64,000 nucleotides of DNA. Source: SZUA-430 sp964547645. GTDB lineage: Bacteria > Pseudomonadota > Alphaproteobacteria > Micropepsales > Micropepsaceae. Both the position numbers and the translations under genes were made by a program. Position 1 is the first letter of the stretch; every line of letters starts with the position of its first letter. Below are positions 34,986 to 45,300 of the stretch, one piece after another. The stretch covers positions 1-64,000 of the forward strand of contig CAZJOM010000001.1 of the NCBI GenBank assembly GCA_964547645.1, read 5' to 3'. The notes below the pieces were generated by a model. It was given only the letters and a program-made list of their open reading frames with translations. It had not been told where the DNA came from and searched no databases.

Positions 34986-35687
34986 CTATTTCTCGGCTTG
35001 AGGACTCGGTGCGGCCGCATTGAAGGAAGCCGTCCGCTTGGCGACCGCTTGAATACGCGTGCTGGCGCCGAGTTTCCGTTGCGCGTTTTGCATGTGAAAA
35101 CGAACGGTCCTGGCACTGATTTGAAGCAACCGGCCGGCTTCGGCGTCGGACTTTCCCTGCGACACCAGCTCCAGGCACGCTGCCTCTCGTTTTGTCAGGA
35201 GGCCCTTCGACCGGCCGCCGACCTCGTCCTGCATCGCGCGGTAGCGCGCATAGGCAGCGTGCGCAACGGCGCCCAACAACATCTGCGAGGAGGTTGAGAC
35301 TTGCGGCTGCTCTCCGGATAGGCAAACGAGCCACGTCAACAAGCCTCGCTCACGCACGGGAATGACGATGCGATACTGAATGGGCGAACCAACAACATCG
35401 GCGACCGCGGCAGCAGACCTAAACGGCAAATCTGTAGACGCCGCCTTCTGCAAATCATCACGATACGCGGCCCACGGCGCCGGGGCACCGATCTCAGCCA
35501 GAATCGCCTGCGACATGCCGTAGGCGGTCGGGCCGCGCCCAACTTCCAACGGGTCGATGATGGCGACGCCGGTCAAGCCCATATGATCGGCCGAACCGAG
35601 AATGGCGCTGGCGAGCGAGTCCAGCGAGTCCGCCTGGCGGAGGGCGGCCAACGCCAACGAGAGAATTTCCAAAGCAGACGCCCGCAT
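34986..35687 (-). CDS. LuxR-type transcriptional regulator (solo)
   Basis: A 233-residue regulator. The C-terminal 65 residues are a GerE/LuxR helix-turn-helix (LLTKREAACLELVSQGKSD, ISARTVRFHMQNAQRKLG) with the expected conserved residues. The first about 160 residues fit an autoinducer-binding or GAF-like sensor domain, but the key acyl-homoserine-lactone residues cannot be confirmed by eye. No LuxI synthase is visible, so it would be a solo. A perfect palindrome 23 bases upstream of its start could be its operator. Confidence 0.85.
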   Translation of the reverse strand: MRASALEILSLALAALRQADSLDSLASAILGSADHMGLTGVAIIDPLEVGRGPTAYGMSQAILAEIGAPAPWAAYRDDLQKAASTDLPFRSAAAVADVVGSPIQYRIVIPVRERGLLTWLVCLSGEQPQVSTSSQMLLGAVAHAAYARYRAMQDEVGGRSKGLLTKREAACLELVSQGKSDAEAGRLLQISARTVRFHMQNAQRKLGASTRIQAVAKRTASFNAAAPSPQAEK

Positions 35688-35709
35688 AACTCCCTCTTCA
35701 CGCTTCCCA

Positions 35710-35723
35710 TGTCACCGGTGACA
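35710..35723. promoter_or_regulatory. Perfect palindrome TGTCACCGGTGACA, candidate regulator operator
   Basis: A 14-bp perfect inverted repeat, TGTCACCGGTGACA, sits 23 to 36 bases upstream of the LuxR-type gene. It is about the right length and position for a lux-box-like dyad in autoregulation. It also lies about 160 bp before the end of the SCO1-cytochrome c gene, so it is closest to the regulator. Confidence 0.5.
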
Positions 35724-35879
35724 CTTTGAAATTGTATCGAACAATTCAAGCGACCGCGAGTGCACAACGGGATCGTTACGACGTGCGGCGATGAGGAAAC
35801 CGAGCTCGAAGATTACGCCACGATGACAGTCGAAAATTTAATGTGTCCCGTGGCTAACGCCGTCTTACAGACGCGGAGA

Positions 35880-36794
35880 TCAGTGCTGGTGTGGTGTGAC
35901 GGCGCGTGCGTCTTCTTGTTTGAAATGTTCGATCAGCGCCTTCGCATCGACGTCGTTGAGGCCGAGATTCGGCATCGGCAGGTTGCGGTAGCGCGCCTTC
36001 AGCTGCAACGCGACGGGATCTTTCTCCGCGATCATCTTGTCGGGCTCTTTCAACCAGCGCACCAACCACGCCTTAGATCTTCGGGCGACGACGCCGGCAA
36101 GATCCGGACCCAGACGGTCACCGCCGCCCACCGTGTGGCATGCCGCGCACCGCGAACGGAACAGCGTATCACCGCGTGTTAGCCCGCTGATCTCGTGCGC
36201 TGCTGAGAATGGCTGCAGCCCCTGACCGGCACCGACGAAATTGTTCATCGAGTTCGCAAGAAGATTCGCCAGAATCTTGGGATGATCGTATGGGGAGCGC
36301 TTGATCCACTGCGCGGTCTTTTCATTACCCAGGATGAGACTGGTGTTGTGTTCGCGCAAGTTCGCCAAGGCCTGGGTGCCAATCAACCCGAGCTTCCGCT
36401 GGATGAGCGTCACATCGTCTTTCTTGCCGGTAAGAAACGTCCACTTGGGCCCGATCCCGAACATTTCCTTGTAGCGGCGCAAAGCTTTAGGCGTGTCATT
36501 CTTGGGATCGATCGAGATCGAGTAGAAGAAGATGTCCTTGCCAACACGATCTCCCAACAGATCTGCAACCTGAATCATCTGCGCCGTGTCTGCAGGGCAA
36601 ACATCCTTGCACTTGGTATAAATGAAATTCAGCGCAACGACCTTGCCCTTGATGATGTCATCATAGAAACGAACCTTCTTGCCGTCCTGGTCGGTCAGCT
36701 GAACGTTCGGAAAATAGCCCCCGTGCCAAGCGTCGCTCGCGTGCGCCGCGAAAGCGAACAGGCTCGCGAACGTGACGAAAAGGGCTAAGCGCAT
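35880..36794 (-). CDS. SCO1/SenC-cytochrome c fusion protein (copy 1)
   Basis: A 304-residue periplasmic protein. After a signal peptide, residues about 25-190 form a SCO1-type thioredoxin fold with the copper-binding motif CKDVCP (CX3C), a conserved His near LREHNTSLI and the DP-KNDTP loop. Residues about 205-300 form a class I cytochrome c with the haem site CAACH and an axial Met in LPMPNLGL. SCO proteins deliver copper or act as thiol redox partners, and the haem domain could take electrons. The gene is downstream of multicopper oxidase 1 with a 115-bp gap containing a hairpin. It is homologous to the gene at 49231. Confidence 0.9.
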   Translation of the reverse strand: MRLALFVTFASLFAFAAHASDAWHGGYFPNVQLTDQDGKKVRFYDDIIKGKVVALNFIYTKCKDVCPADTAQMIQVADLLGDRVGKDIFFYSISIDPKNDTPKALRRYKEMFGIGPKWTFLTGKKDDVTLIQRKLGLIGTQALANLREHNTSLILGNEKTAQWIKRSPYDHPKILANLLANSMNNFVGAGQGLQPFSAAHEISGLTRGDTLFRSRCAACHTVGGGDRLGPDLAGVVARRSKAWLVRWLKEPDKMIAEKDPVALQLKARYRNLPMPNLGLNDVDAKALIEHFKQEDARAVTPHQH

Positions 36795-36855
36795 GAGATT
36801 CCTTTGTTCGAACCGCGATCAAAGCAATTGTTCGCTGACAATCCGTAAATGCGAA

Positions 36856-36884
36856 GTCCCGCACCCTTCGTGAAGGTGCGGGAC
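36856..36884 (-). terminator. Stable hairpin between multicopper oxidase 1 and SCO1-cytochrome c 1
   Basis: GTCCCGCACC at 36856-36865 pairs perfectly with GGTGCGGGAC at 36875-36884, with extra TTC/GAA pairing in the loop. On the leftward transcript the following bases (TTCGCATTTA) are only weakly T-rich. It probably acts as a partial terminator or RNA-stability element that lowers expression of the downstream SCO1-cytochrome c gene. Confidence 0.55.
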
Positions 36885-36909
36885 CATTGTTGCCTTGGCC
36901 GGCTTGGAA

Positions 36910-39228
36910 CTAACCTCCGCCACCACCGGCGGCTGGCGTCAGGCCAAAGGAAGGCTCGTACGTCGTCCCCGTCCAGCTCTGCACCGGCGTCGGGATCGCC
37001 GTAATCGCGCCCGGGTTCTTCAAGTCCCAGCGCATGAGCATCGCGTTGTCCTCATGCTGGGTGTTGTGGCAGTGCTCCATGTAATTGCCCATGAACTCGC
37101 GGAACTTGATGACCAAGTCGACGCTGTTCGTGGCGTCCGGGAACGTGCTCAGACGATAGACGTCCTTGCGCGCGCCTGCTTCCCACAGGGGCGGTGCTGC
37201 ACCACCGCGGCTCAAGATCTGCCCTTCTTCGAAGTGGATGTGGACAGGGTGCGCCCAGCCCGATCCGCCGCGCAAGTGCCATATCTCATATTGGCTTTGC
37301 GTCACGTTCGCGGTGATCCGATGCGGGTCCATCGCGAAGCCTTGGCCGCCGTCGGTGGCAATCGTCCACGGTTTGGCATCGGTGCCGTTCGCCTTCGAGA
37401 ATTGGAACGTACGTTGGCGGGCCGCCGCAAGCTCCGCTGCCGGAATTACGGGCGGCGGGATCATAGTCTTCTTGCCGGGTTCGTAGTCGACCGGGTTCAT
37501 GGAGAGATCCGTGCCGGTGTAAGCGTTGACGCGGAACTCCATAATTTTGCCGACCGCCGGGTCGCCCGAGTAGGTCGGGCTGATCGCGGTGGCAATCGAC
37601 ACTTCGCGGAACGGCCCCGTGCCGTTCTGGTGCTCAAGCAAGTTCACCAGATAGAGCTTCGAGCCCGCCGCAAAGTTCTTGAAGTCGACGACGATGTCGT
37701 AGCGTTCGGCGATGCCCTGCTGCGGAAGATCCGCACTCTGGGCGTTCGGGAACGGAATCGCGTTGCGCATCAAGTTGCCGTCATTCGCGACCATATGGTA
37801 CGGGACGCGATTGCCGGCGGCGTCGACGATCGCGTACTTGAAGTAACGCGATACCGCGCCGTTCAGGATGCGGAAGCGATAGCGCCGCGCACGAACGTTC
37901 AGGTAGGGCTTATACGTCCAGTTCACCAGTACGCGGTCGCCCAGGAAGCCGTCCTTGTTGAAGATGTTGAAGAACAGCTGGCCGTTTGCGTCCCATGCCT
38001 TGTCCGCAATGACCAGGTTCACGTCATAGTCGCGGTTGCCCCAGTCGAGCGCCGTACCGGACGGCAAGCACATGTTGGGATTAAGCGCATTCGTGTAGTT
38101 GCACTGGAAGCCTTCGCGGCCGCGATCGATGGCGCTGTAGTAGTTCATCATCGCCGCGTTGCCCTTGTACACGTTCTGGGCAGTGAAATCGAGCATGTGG
38201 TCGTGGAACCAATGCGTGCTCATCGTTTCGTGCCAGTCGCCCTTGATGAGCGTCGTGCCGCCGGCGCCGTTCGGCATACCGGCCCAGGGATCGGTCGCCG
38301 TCTTGTTGATCGAGTCGTAGCCCGCAAGCAGCATCGGCCAGTGATAGTCGTAGTACTGGCCCGGGAAGAAGAAGGCGGCAGTGTAGCCGTCGCTTTCGGC
38401 TGCGTTGTGGCCGTTGTGCTCGTGGGTTGTGATCGTGTGCATGCCGAAGCCACCGTTGGCGGCAACATCAATCGGCAGCGTGTTGAAGTGGCGGAACAGG
38501 ATCGCCTCGCCATAACGGGCCATCAGCAGCTTCGGCGGCATCGTGCCATCGAACGTCCAGACGGAGTTCGAGCTTTGAACCGGCAGGAGCGGATGGAAAC
38601 GGACTTGAGTGTTCTTGTTCGTACCGCCGCGGTAGTTGAGGCCGCCGGCCTTGAATTCACCCACCGCCCAGTGGTGGCGTTGCAGAGTGTCCCGCAACCC
38701 CCCGTTATCGCGGGCGCCGTTCTGTGCCGACTGGAAGTAGACTTTCGACGGGAACTCGGTCCAACGCTGGTGGGCGAACCATTCACCCGAGGGGCGTCCT
38801 TCGATGGCACTGGTCGCGAGCGGCGAATTCAAGCAAGTTCCGATCGTCGAAGCCCAGGGATTGGGCAGCGATGTGTTCGCCGTTCGAGTCGGCAGAGGCG
38901 AGAGCGGTTGCTTTAAAAACGTATCAAGATCAGTCCCTATCGGTCCACTGTTGCAGGCGTCCAACGGCGGCTTCGGCAACGCCTGACACGTCGGGCAAGT
39001 CGACGTCGGCACCGCTTTGGTCCCGAACTCTTCGAACAGAAGCATCTCGGTGGTGAACGGCTGAACCGTCTGACCGTTGAATATCAGCGGGCTTGCCGGC
39101 GAATCCGTCGGCACGTTGTACCCCGGCGCCGCTTGCGCAAACACCGGCGCTGCCGCAGCCAGCGACAGCGCCAACGCGCTCCCCGCTACCGCAAGCCGTC
39201 TCTTCACGAAGTTCGTCGTCATTGCCAT
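36910..39228 (-). CDS. Large secreted multicopper oxidase (copy 1)
   Basis: A 772-residue protein with a cleavable signal peptide (KRRLAVAGSALALSLAAAAP, cleaved near VFAQA). All four copper motifs are present in order: HEHNGH near residue 268, HWFHDH near 342, HPVHIHF near 664 and HCHNTQHEDNAM near 720, giving the trinuclear and type 1 sites, with Met as likely axial ligand. An N-terminal CPTC segment and a Cys-rich region are unusual additions. A glycine-rich tail ends the protein. Family members oxidise phenols, metals or copper ions. SCO1-cytochrome c genes follow this oxidase and its paralogue, and a giant haem peroxidase gene precedes it. The substrate is not proven. Confidence 0.93.
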   Translation of the reverse strand: MAMTTNFVKRRLAVAGSALALSLAAAAPVFAQAAPGYNVPTDSPASPLIFNGQTVQPFTTEMLLFEEFGTKAVPTSTCPTCQALPKPPLDACNSGPIGTDLDTFLKQPLSPLPTRTANTSLPNPWASTIGTCLNSPLATSAIEGRPSGEWFAHQRWTEFPSKVYFQSAQNGARDNGGLRDTLQRHHWAVGEFKAGGLNYRGGTNKNTQVRFHPLLPVQSSNSVWTFDGTMPPKLLMARYGEAILFRHFNTLPIDVAANGGFGMHTITTHEHNGHNAAESDGYTAAFFFPGQYYDYHWPMLLAGYDSINKTATDPWAGMPNGAGGTTLIKGDWHETMSTHWFHDHMLDFTAQNVYKGNAAMMNYYSAIDRGREGFQCNYTNALNPNMCLPSGTALDWGNRDYDVNLVIADKAWDANGQLFFNIFNKDGFLGDRVLVNWTYKPYLNVRARRYRFRILNGAVSRYFKYAIVDAAGNRVPYHMVANDGNLMRNAIPFPNAQSADLPQQGIAERYDIVVDFKNFAAGSKLYLVNLLEHQNGTGPFREVSIATAISPTYSGDPAVGKIMEFRVNAYTGTDLSMNPVDYEPGKKTMIPPPVIPAAELAAARQRTFQFSKANGTDAKPWTIATDGGQGFAMDPHRITANVTQSQYEIWHLRGGSGWAHPVHIHFEEGQILSRGGAAPPLWEAGARKDVYRLSTFPDATNSVDLVIKFREFMGNYMEHCHNTQHEDNAMLMRWDLKNPGAITAIPTPVQSWTGTTYEPSFGLTPAAGGGGG

Positions 39229-39287
39229 TTCAAGTCCCCTTATTCAATGCGAAGCACGCTCAGCGGCTTCGAAGCTTCTCTCTCAAC

Positions 39288-39314
39288 GTGCCGGCACCTT
39301 TCGGATGCCGGCAC
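39288..39314. terminator. Hairpin between haem peroxidase and multicopper oxidase 1
   Basis: GTGCCGGCA at 39288-39296 pairs perfectly with TGCCGGCAC at 39306-39314 over a 9-base loop, in the 118-bp gap after the peroxidase stop. There is no T-tract on either side, so it may be an RNA processing or stability structure rather than a strong terminator. Confidence 0.4.
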
Positions 39315-39346
39315 CAATTTCGTTGCGCCTGACCCTTTCCCAAGGG

Positions 39347-42300
39347 CTAGAGCGCGAAGAAGTCAGCCGACGTCAGGTTGATGTTGCCCAACAGATCGAT
39401 CTGGAAGTCGACCGCGCCAGGATCACCCGTGATGTTTCCTTCGATGATCGTGTGATCGACACCGTCGATCGTCGTGTGGAAGAACCCAACGTGTTGGTTG
39501 GCGATCAAGCCCGTGCCGGCCACCGCAACCGCATCGAAGGTGAAGGCTTGGTCAGCGCCACCAGCGATAGCGTCGATCCCTGACAGGTCGATCTTGTCGG
39601 TCAAGTGCAGGAAGTCGAGAATGGTGTCGCGCGTCCCCGCGGCTGTGCCACTATCGCCGTCGTCGAAGAAGAACCGATCAACGCCCGCGCCGCCAACCAT
39701 CACGTCCGCGCCGCCATTGCCGTCCAAAAGGTCGTTACCGTTGAAGCCGAGTATCAGTTCGGCTGCACCGTTACCGGTGATGGTATCGCCGCCAGCCCCA
39801 CTCGTACCGATGCGCAAAGTAAGCGTCTGCGATCCGAACTGGATGGCTTCGAAGTTGCTCAGCGTGTCTTGACCGTCCGGGCTACCGGCGCGGTTGTCGG
39901 TCACGACGAGGCTGGTGCCGCTTAGCCCAAAGCCATAGCTTTCAACCGGGCCGGAGAAGACCGCCACGTCGGTCCCCGCACCAGTGCCGCCGTTCAGGAT
40001 GTCGTTTCCAGCACCACCTTCGATAACGTTGGCGACGTTATTCGCGCCCGTCAACGTGTCGCCAGCGCTGCCGCCGATCAGGTTTTCGATACCCGCCAAC
40101 GTGTCGGTGCCGAATTGCGCGCTGATAAGCTGCGGCGCGCCACTCCCGAGGTTGACTGTGACAGCCACGGTGCCGGCGCTTAGATCCAACGTGTCGGTGT
40201 TGTTACCGCCGTTGATGTTGTCGTTGCCGTCGCCGATGCTTGCGACAATCGTATCGTCGCCCGTGCCGCCGTTCAGGGTGTCGGTACCCGCACCACCAAC
40301 AAGGAAGTCGTCACCGCCGCCGGCATTCAGCGTGTCGTTGCCGTTGAAGCCAAGCAGCAACTCGTTCGCGTTGGTGCCGTTCACGGTATCCCCAGCAGCA
40401 CCATTAGTGCCGAGGCGAAGGGTCAACGTGGCCCCCGCGCCGAACAACACCGCTTCGATGTTGGTCAGCGTGTCTGTACCATCCGGGTTGCCCGCGCGAT
40501 TGTCGGCCACGACCAAGCTGGTACCGCTCAACGAGAAACTGTGATTTGCAACGGTACCGGAGAACGCCGCCGTGTCGGTGCCGCCGGCACCGTCCAGGGC
40601 ATCGTTGCCGCCGAGACCGCGTAGTACGTTGGCGCCACCACTGCCGGTGATCGTATTGTTGCCGGTGCTGCCGACCACGTTCTCGATCGAAATCAAGGTG
40701 TCGGTGCCGGTCTGCGCACTCGTGGCCACGCCGGTCGTCAGGTTGACCGTCGCGTCCGCCGTTGTGTTGCTGAGGTTGTACGTATCGTTGCCGTTGCCGC
40801 CGTCGTACGTGTCGTCGCCGTCGTCGACGGAAGCGAAGAACGTATCGCCGCCTCCCCCGCCTTGGACGAAGTCGTTGCCTTCAAGCGCGGTAATTTGGTC
40901 TGCGCCACCATTGCCGAAGATCAGCTCCGCCATCGCGGTGCCCGAGAAGGTGTGGGTTTGCGCGTTGTCGACAACGTAGTGAACCGCAGCGCCCGTCGCG
41001 GTATTCAGGTTTCCAAGTACGTCAATGTACGTGACCGTCACCCGGACGTAACCGCTGTTCGGCGGCGACCCGTTCGGCGGCGCCGGCGGCGTGTACGTCA
41101 GCGTGTCGGGGCTGACGCCAACGGTCGTCTCCGTGAAGTTGACGCCGTCGGTGGAGATTTCCCAAAGGTACGACACCGTGTCGGCAAGAATGCCGCCGTC
41201 CGGATCGCTCAGCGTGTTCACGCCTAGTATCCGCGAAGGCGTGCCGCCGCCGGAGATGCCGGTCGCAAACACCGTGCCGACCGGATCCGTCGTAGCGCTG
41301 ACCACTTCCGTAGCACCGCTGTAAACGAAACCTTGTGCATCGGTGTATCCAGCGTGAACCGAGAACGAATGACCGATGTCGCTATCGGTGAGCGTCAGAT
41401 CGGCAGTTGTAGCACCGACAATGGCAACGCCGTCGCGGTACCATTGATAGGTGTCCGACCCGCCGATCCACGGACCATCCGCATCGGCGCCGATGACCGC
41501 CGTCAGCGTGCCACCAGAGGCTGCTGTGCCGGTAATCGTCAGCGGTGCAATGCCGTTGTCTTCGGCATCGACGTTGATCAATACGGTCTTGGTTTGGCTG
41601 AAGCTTACACCGTCAAACAGACGGTACTGGAAGCTGAACACCGGCGTCGGTCCGAGCAGGTCATCGCTCGATATGCCGGGCGTCGGCGTGAACACATAGT
41701 GTCCCGTGTTTCCATTGAGCGCGAGCGTGCCGTTCGTCACCGAACCCTGAACGAGGCGCCAAACCGGCGTCGCTGCAGGACCATCCGGATCGGGAACCTG
41801 CGGACCCAGCAGGTCGCCGACAATCGTGTGGTTCTCGAGGCCCGATGTGTTCTCCGACGCGGTGCTGATGACGGGCGCCAAATTGCCGGTCTGCACGTTG
41901 ATCAGGAACGTATCCGTCACCGACAGCGGCTGGCTGCCGTTGACACCGGTGTCGGTCGCCGTGATCTTGATTGCGATCTGGCCCGGCGAGTTGAGCGTGC
42001 CGGTGATCGTCGCCGAGCTCACCCCGCCGTTAACGGTATCCGGTATCAACGTGAACGTCAGGCCCGCGGGTAGCGGCTGACCGTTCGAAAGCGTCGCCGT
42101 AAAGGTCAAGTTGTTCGACGCCGTTTCGTTGTCGCCGAAGACCGTGGCCAACGGAAGAACGAGGTTGATCGGGAAGCCGGTGCGAGCCGTTGTATCCGGC
42201 AACCCCGTCAAACCGTTTTGCGGTACGATGAAGGGCGCCGTGTTGACCAGCGGCGTCGGATTGACGACGACGAGTGCCGTCGGTGCCGAGAAGGCGTGTT

Positions 42301-45300
42301 CAACCAAACCCCTGTTATCGGTGTAGGTTTCAACCACCCGGATGAAGTTGCCGAGGTTCGCGTTTGTAGGCGTGAACGACGTGCCGGTGGCGCCGCCGAT
42401 ATCGAGCCAAGCTTGCCCCCCGCCCGCTGTGATGACCTGCTGCTGCCACTGATAGTGGATAGAACCAGGCTGAATGCCATCTGGATCATCGACCGTTGTG
42501 TTCAGCAGGTCGACGGTCAGCGCCGTGCCGACAATCGCATTGACCGGGGTAACCGGGTTTGCGTCGTCGTCGGTGATCAAGAGCTGCCCCGTCGGCGGCA
42601 GGTTCGCGGTCGGGCTCGTATCGACGTTGATCACGCCATCGGCGAACTGCAGGCGCTCAACGTTGCGGATCTTGTCCGTACCTTCGTTGACGACAACGGC
42701 AACGCCGGCAACCGCACCTGGAACGGTGCCGTTGTGCGTCACCGTGATGAAGCCATTCTCGTCCGGCGTCAGGTTGACCGTGTAGTCCGCCATGGACCCG
42801 CGATACAGCGCAGTGTCGATGTCGCCTTCGGTGACGTCCCAAGCGATTTCGCGCACGATCTCAGAACCGGCGCCGCCATTGCCCGAAAGATAGACATGCA
42901 GATAGGCATCGCCGTCGATGATGTCGTTGCCGCCGCGGCCGGTGATCGTGTCGCTGCCGTCGCCACCAAGAAGGATGTTGCCGGTGTTATAGCCAAACAC
43001 GCCCGTCAGCGGATCCGTCGGCAGCGGCGTGCCGGTTGCATCCCAGTTTGCGGCCACGCCACCGACGAAGAACGTGTTCAGGTTGAAGATCAAATCGACG
43101 TTGTTCAGCTCGTTGAACACGCCGGCTGCAAGACCTCTGTCTTCCGTACCCTGAATGAAGTCGTCGAAGCGCGAACCGCCCAACGCCTCGGTTTCGACGA
43201 AGAAGTCGCGAATCGCATCGCCCGCCGGCGCGAGTTGGTTCGCCACAAACTCGCGGCGTTCCATATCGACGCTGACGCCATGGCTTTCCTTCTCGAAGTC
43301 GGCCCAGTCGTAGCCCAACAAACCGTTGAACTTGTCGAAGCCGCCCTCGCCCATCATGATGTCGTCGCCGGAGAAGCCGACCATCTTGTCGCCGTTGGCG
43401 CCGCCGTCGAGCACGTCGTTCGCCGCAAACAGCGGCACTTGGCCGGTGGGCGCGCCGGTATCGCCGACCAGTCCGTCGCCGCCGTCGCCGCCTTCGAGCC
43501 AGTCGTCGCCTTCGTTACCGATCAGTGCGTCGTCGTCTTCGCCGCCTTTGATGATGTCGTTACCGGCACCGCCTTGGATTTCGTCGATGCCCGCGCCGCC
43601 GTCGGCAAAGTCGTTGCCGTCGCCGAGGAAGACGAGGTCGTCGTCCAGGCCGGCATAGACGGTGTCGTTACCGGCTTCGCCGTGAATGACATCAAGGCCC
43701 GCCGAGTCGACGAACGTGTCGTCGCCGGTGCCGCCGTAAAGAAAGTCATTGCCGTTGCCGCCATCGATCCAGTCGTTGCCGCCGTCGCCCCAAACGGTGT
43801 CGTCGTCGGCGTGACCGGCTTGCAGACGGTCGTCACCTTCGGTGCCACCCAGCACCATGGTGTTGCCGAAGAAGTTGTCGTCGCCGATGAAGTGCACGGT
43901 GCCGTCCGGCAGCCTCTCCACCAGATAGGCGCCGGTGACCGGGTTCTTCAGCCAAGTCGCCGGATCGCTCGTTACTGTGCCGGCTTCGACCGTGTATTCC
44001 GGCGTCAGGAAGATCGAGGCCGGTATATGCCGCGCGCCGGTGTTGGCAATGATCATGTCGGCGAACGAGTTGTTCTCGATCTGGAAGCCGAAATCCATGC
44101 CTTCGATGCGCGGCAAGTAGTAGAGCCGGTCGCCGTCCTGCAGCTTCTCAAGCTGCGTTTCGAAGATGAAGTTGAAGGTCGACCCCAAGAGGCCGCCGAA
44201 CAGATTCTGCTTTTCGGCCAAGCCGCCGATCCACAGGTCGATGTTATCGAGGCCGGTGATGCTACCGGTGCTCCAACCCGCGTGAACCGCAACCGGATTG
44301 TCCAGCCCGTTGGTCGTAAACGTGTCGTCGCTGGTGTGCAGCGCGCCGTCGCCGCCGACGCCGTGCACAGCGTTGGCGTAGACGCCAAGGCTATGCATGA
44401 AGTTGTAGGCATCGACATGCGCTGCATCGCCCGTCGCGCTCGCAGGATCGATACCCCACTGAACAAGCTGCGCCGCCGCGGCGCGTTTCGCGGCCAAGTC
44501 GGTTGTGCCCGTGATGCTTGCGTGCGTGCCATAGGCGGCGACGAAGTTGATCAGCGACTCTGGATGCTTCAGGAACTGACCAAACTCCAGCCAGTTGTCG
44601 TACGGCTTCAACGTCTGATCATGCGTCGCATCGTAAATTTGCGCACGCACGACGTTCAGCGGCGCCACGCCCGTGTCGCGCCCACGGGCGATGTTGAGTG
44701 CCGCAAGGTCGAGCGGCAAGCCAAGCAGATTATTACGCAGCGCGCCGGTCACGAACTCGTCGATTTCCGAGCCGATCTGGTGCGTCGTCCCTTGAACGAT
44801 TTGCGCGGCGCCGGTGGCGCCCAAATTGGCAAAGGCGAGCGGATTCGTGAACGCCTCGATCAAGCCCATGTCGGTCAGGACGGGCTTGCCGTCCGATCCG
44901 ATCACCATCTGGCCGTTGGCATCGACCTGATAGAGCGGCACGTTCTCGTCCAACATCGAGTGGCCGAAGCGGTAGACCGCGTTCGCAAACTCCGACGTGA
45001 TCGCTGGATCAAGGTGAATGTCGACGTTGCCGAAGAGGTGGATCGTCGGTGCAACCTTACGCGCGAATTCTTCGAATACGAGATGTTGGTACTGCGTCTC
45101 GGTGCCGAACTTGGCGACTTGCATCAGCCGCTCGCCGTTCCATTGATTGTCGGCAATCTGCACGCCCGGCGTAAGCACCGTGCCCGCCAGCACCCAATCC
45201 GAAGCGAAAGCAGTGTCGCCGCCGTTGAGCTCGGATTGCACCATTGCCTTCACCTGCTCGACCAGGCGGTTGTGCTCGTCGTGGAAGATCGAGTGCACCG

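Noticed and set aside
36895..38916. 673-codon plus-strand frame opposite multicopper oxidase 1, and a similar 462-codon frame at 50853-52241 opposite multicopper oxidase 2
   Set aside because: Antisense shadows in GC-rich coding DNA; the oxidase motifs are on the other strand. Similar antisense frames in both copies simply reflect their homology.
39640..43840. Regularly spaced DNA repeats that could be taken for a CRISPR array
   Set aside because: They are in frame, degenerate at third positions and encode GGxGxD nonapeptides, so they are RTX repeats.
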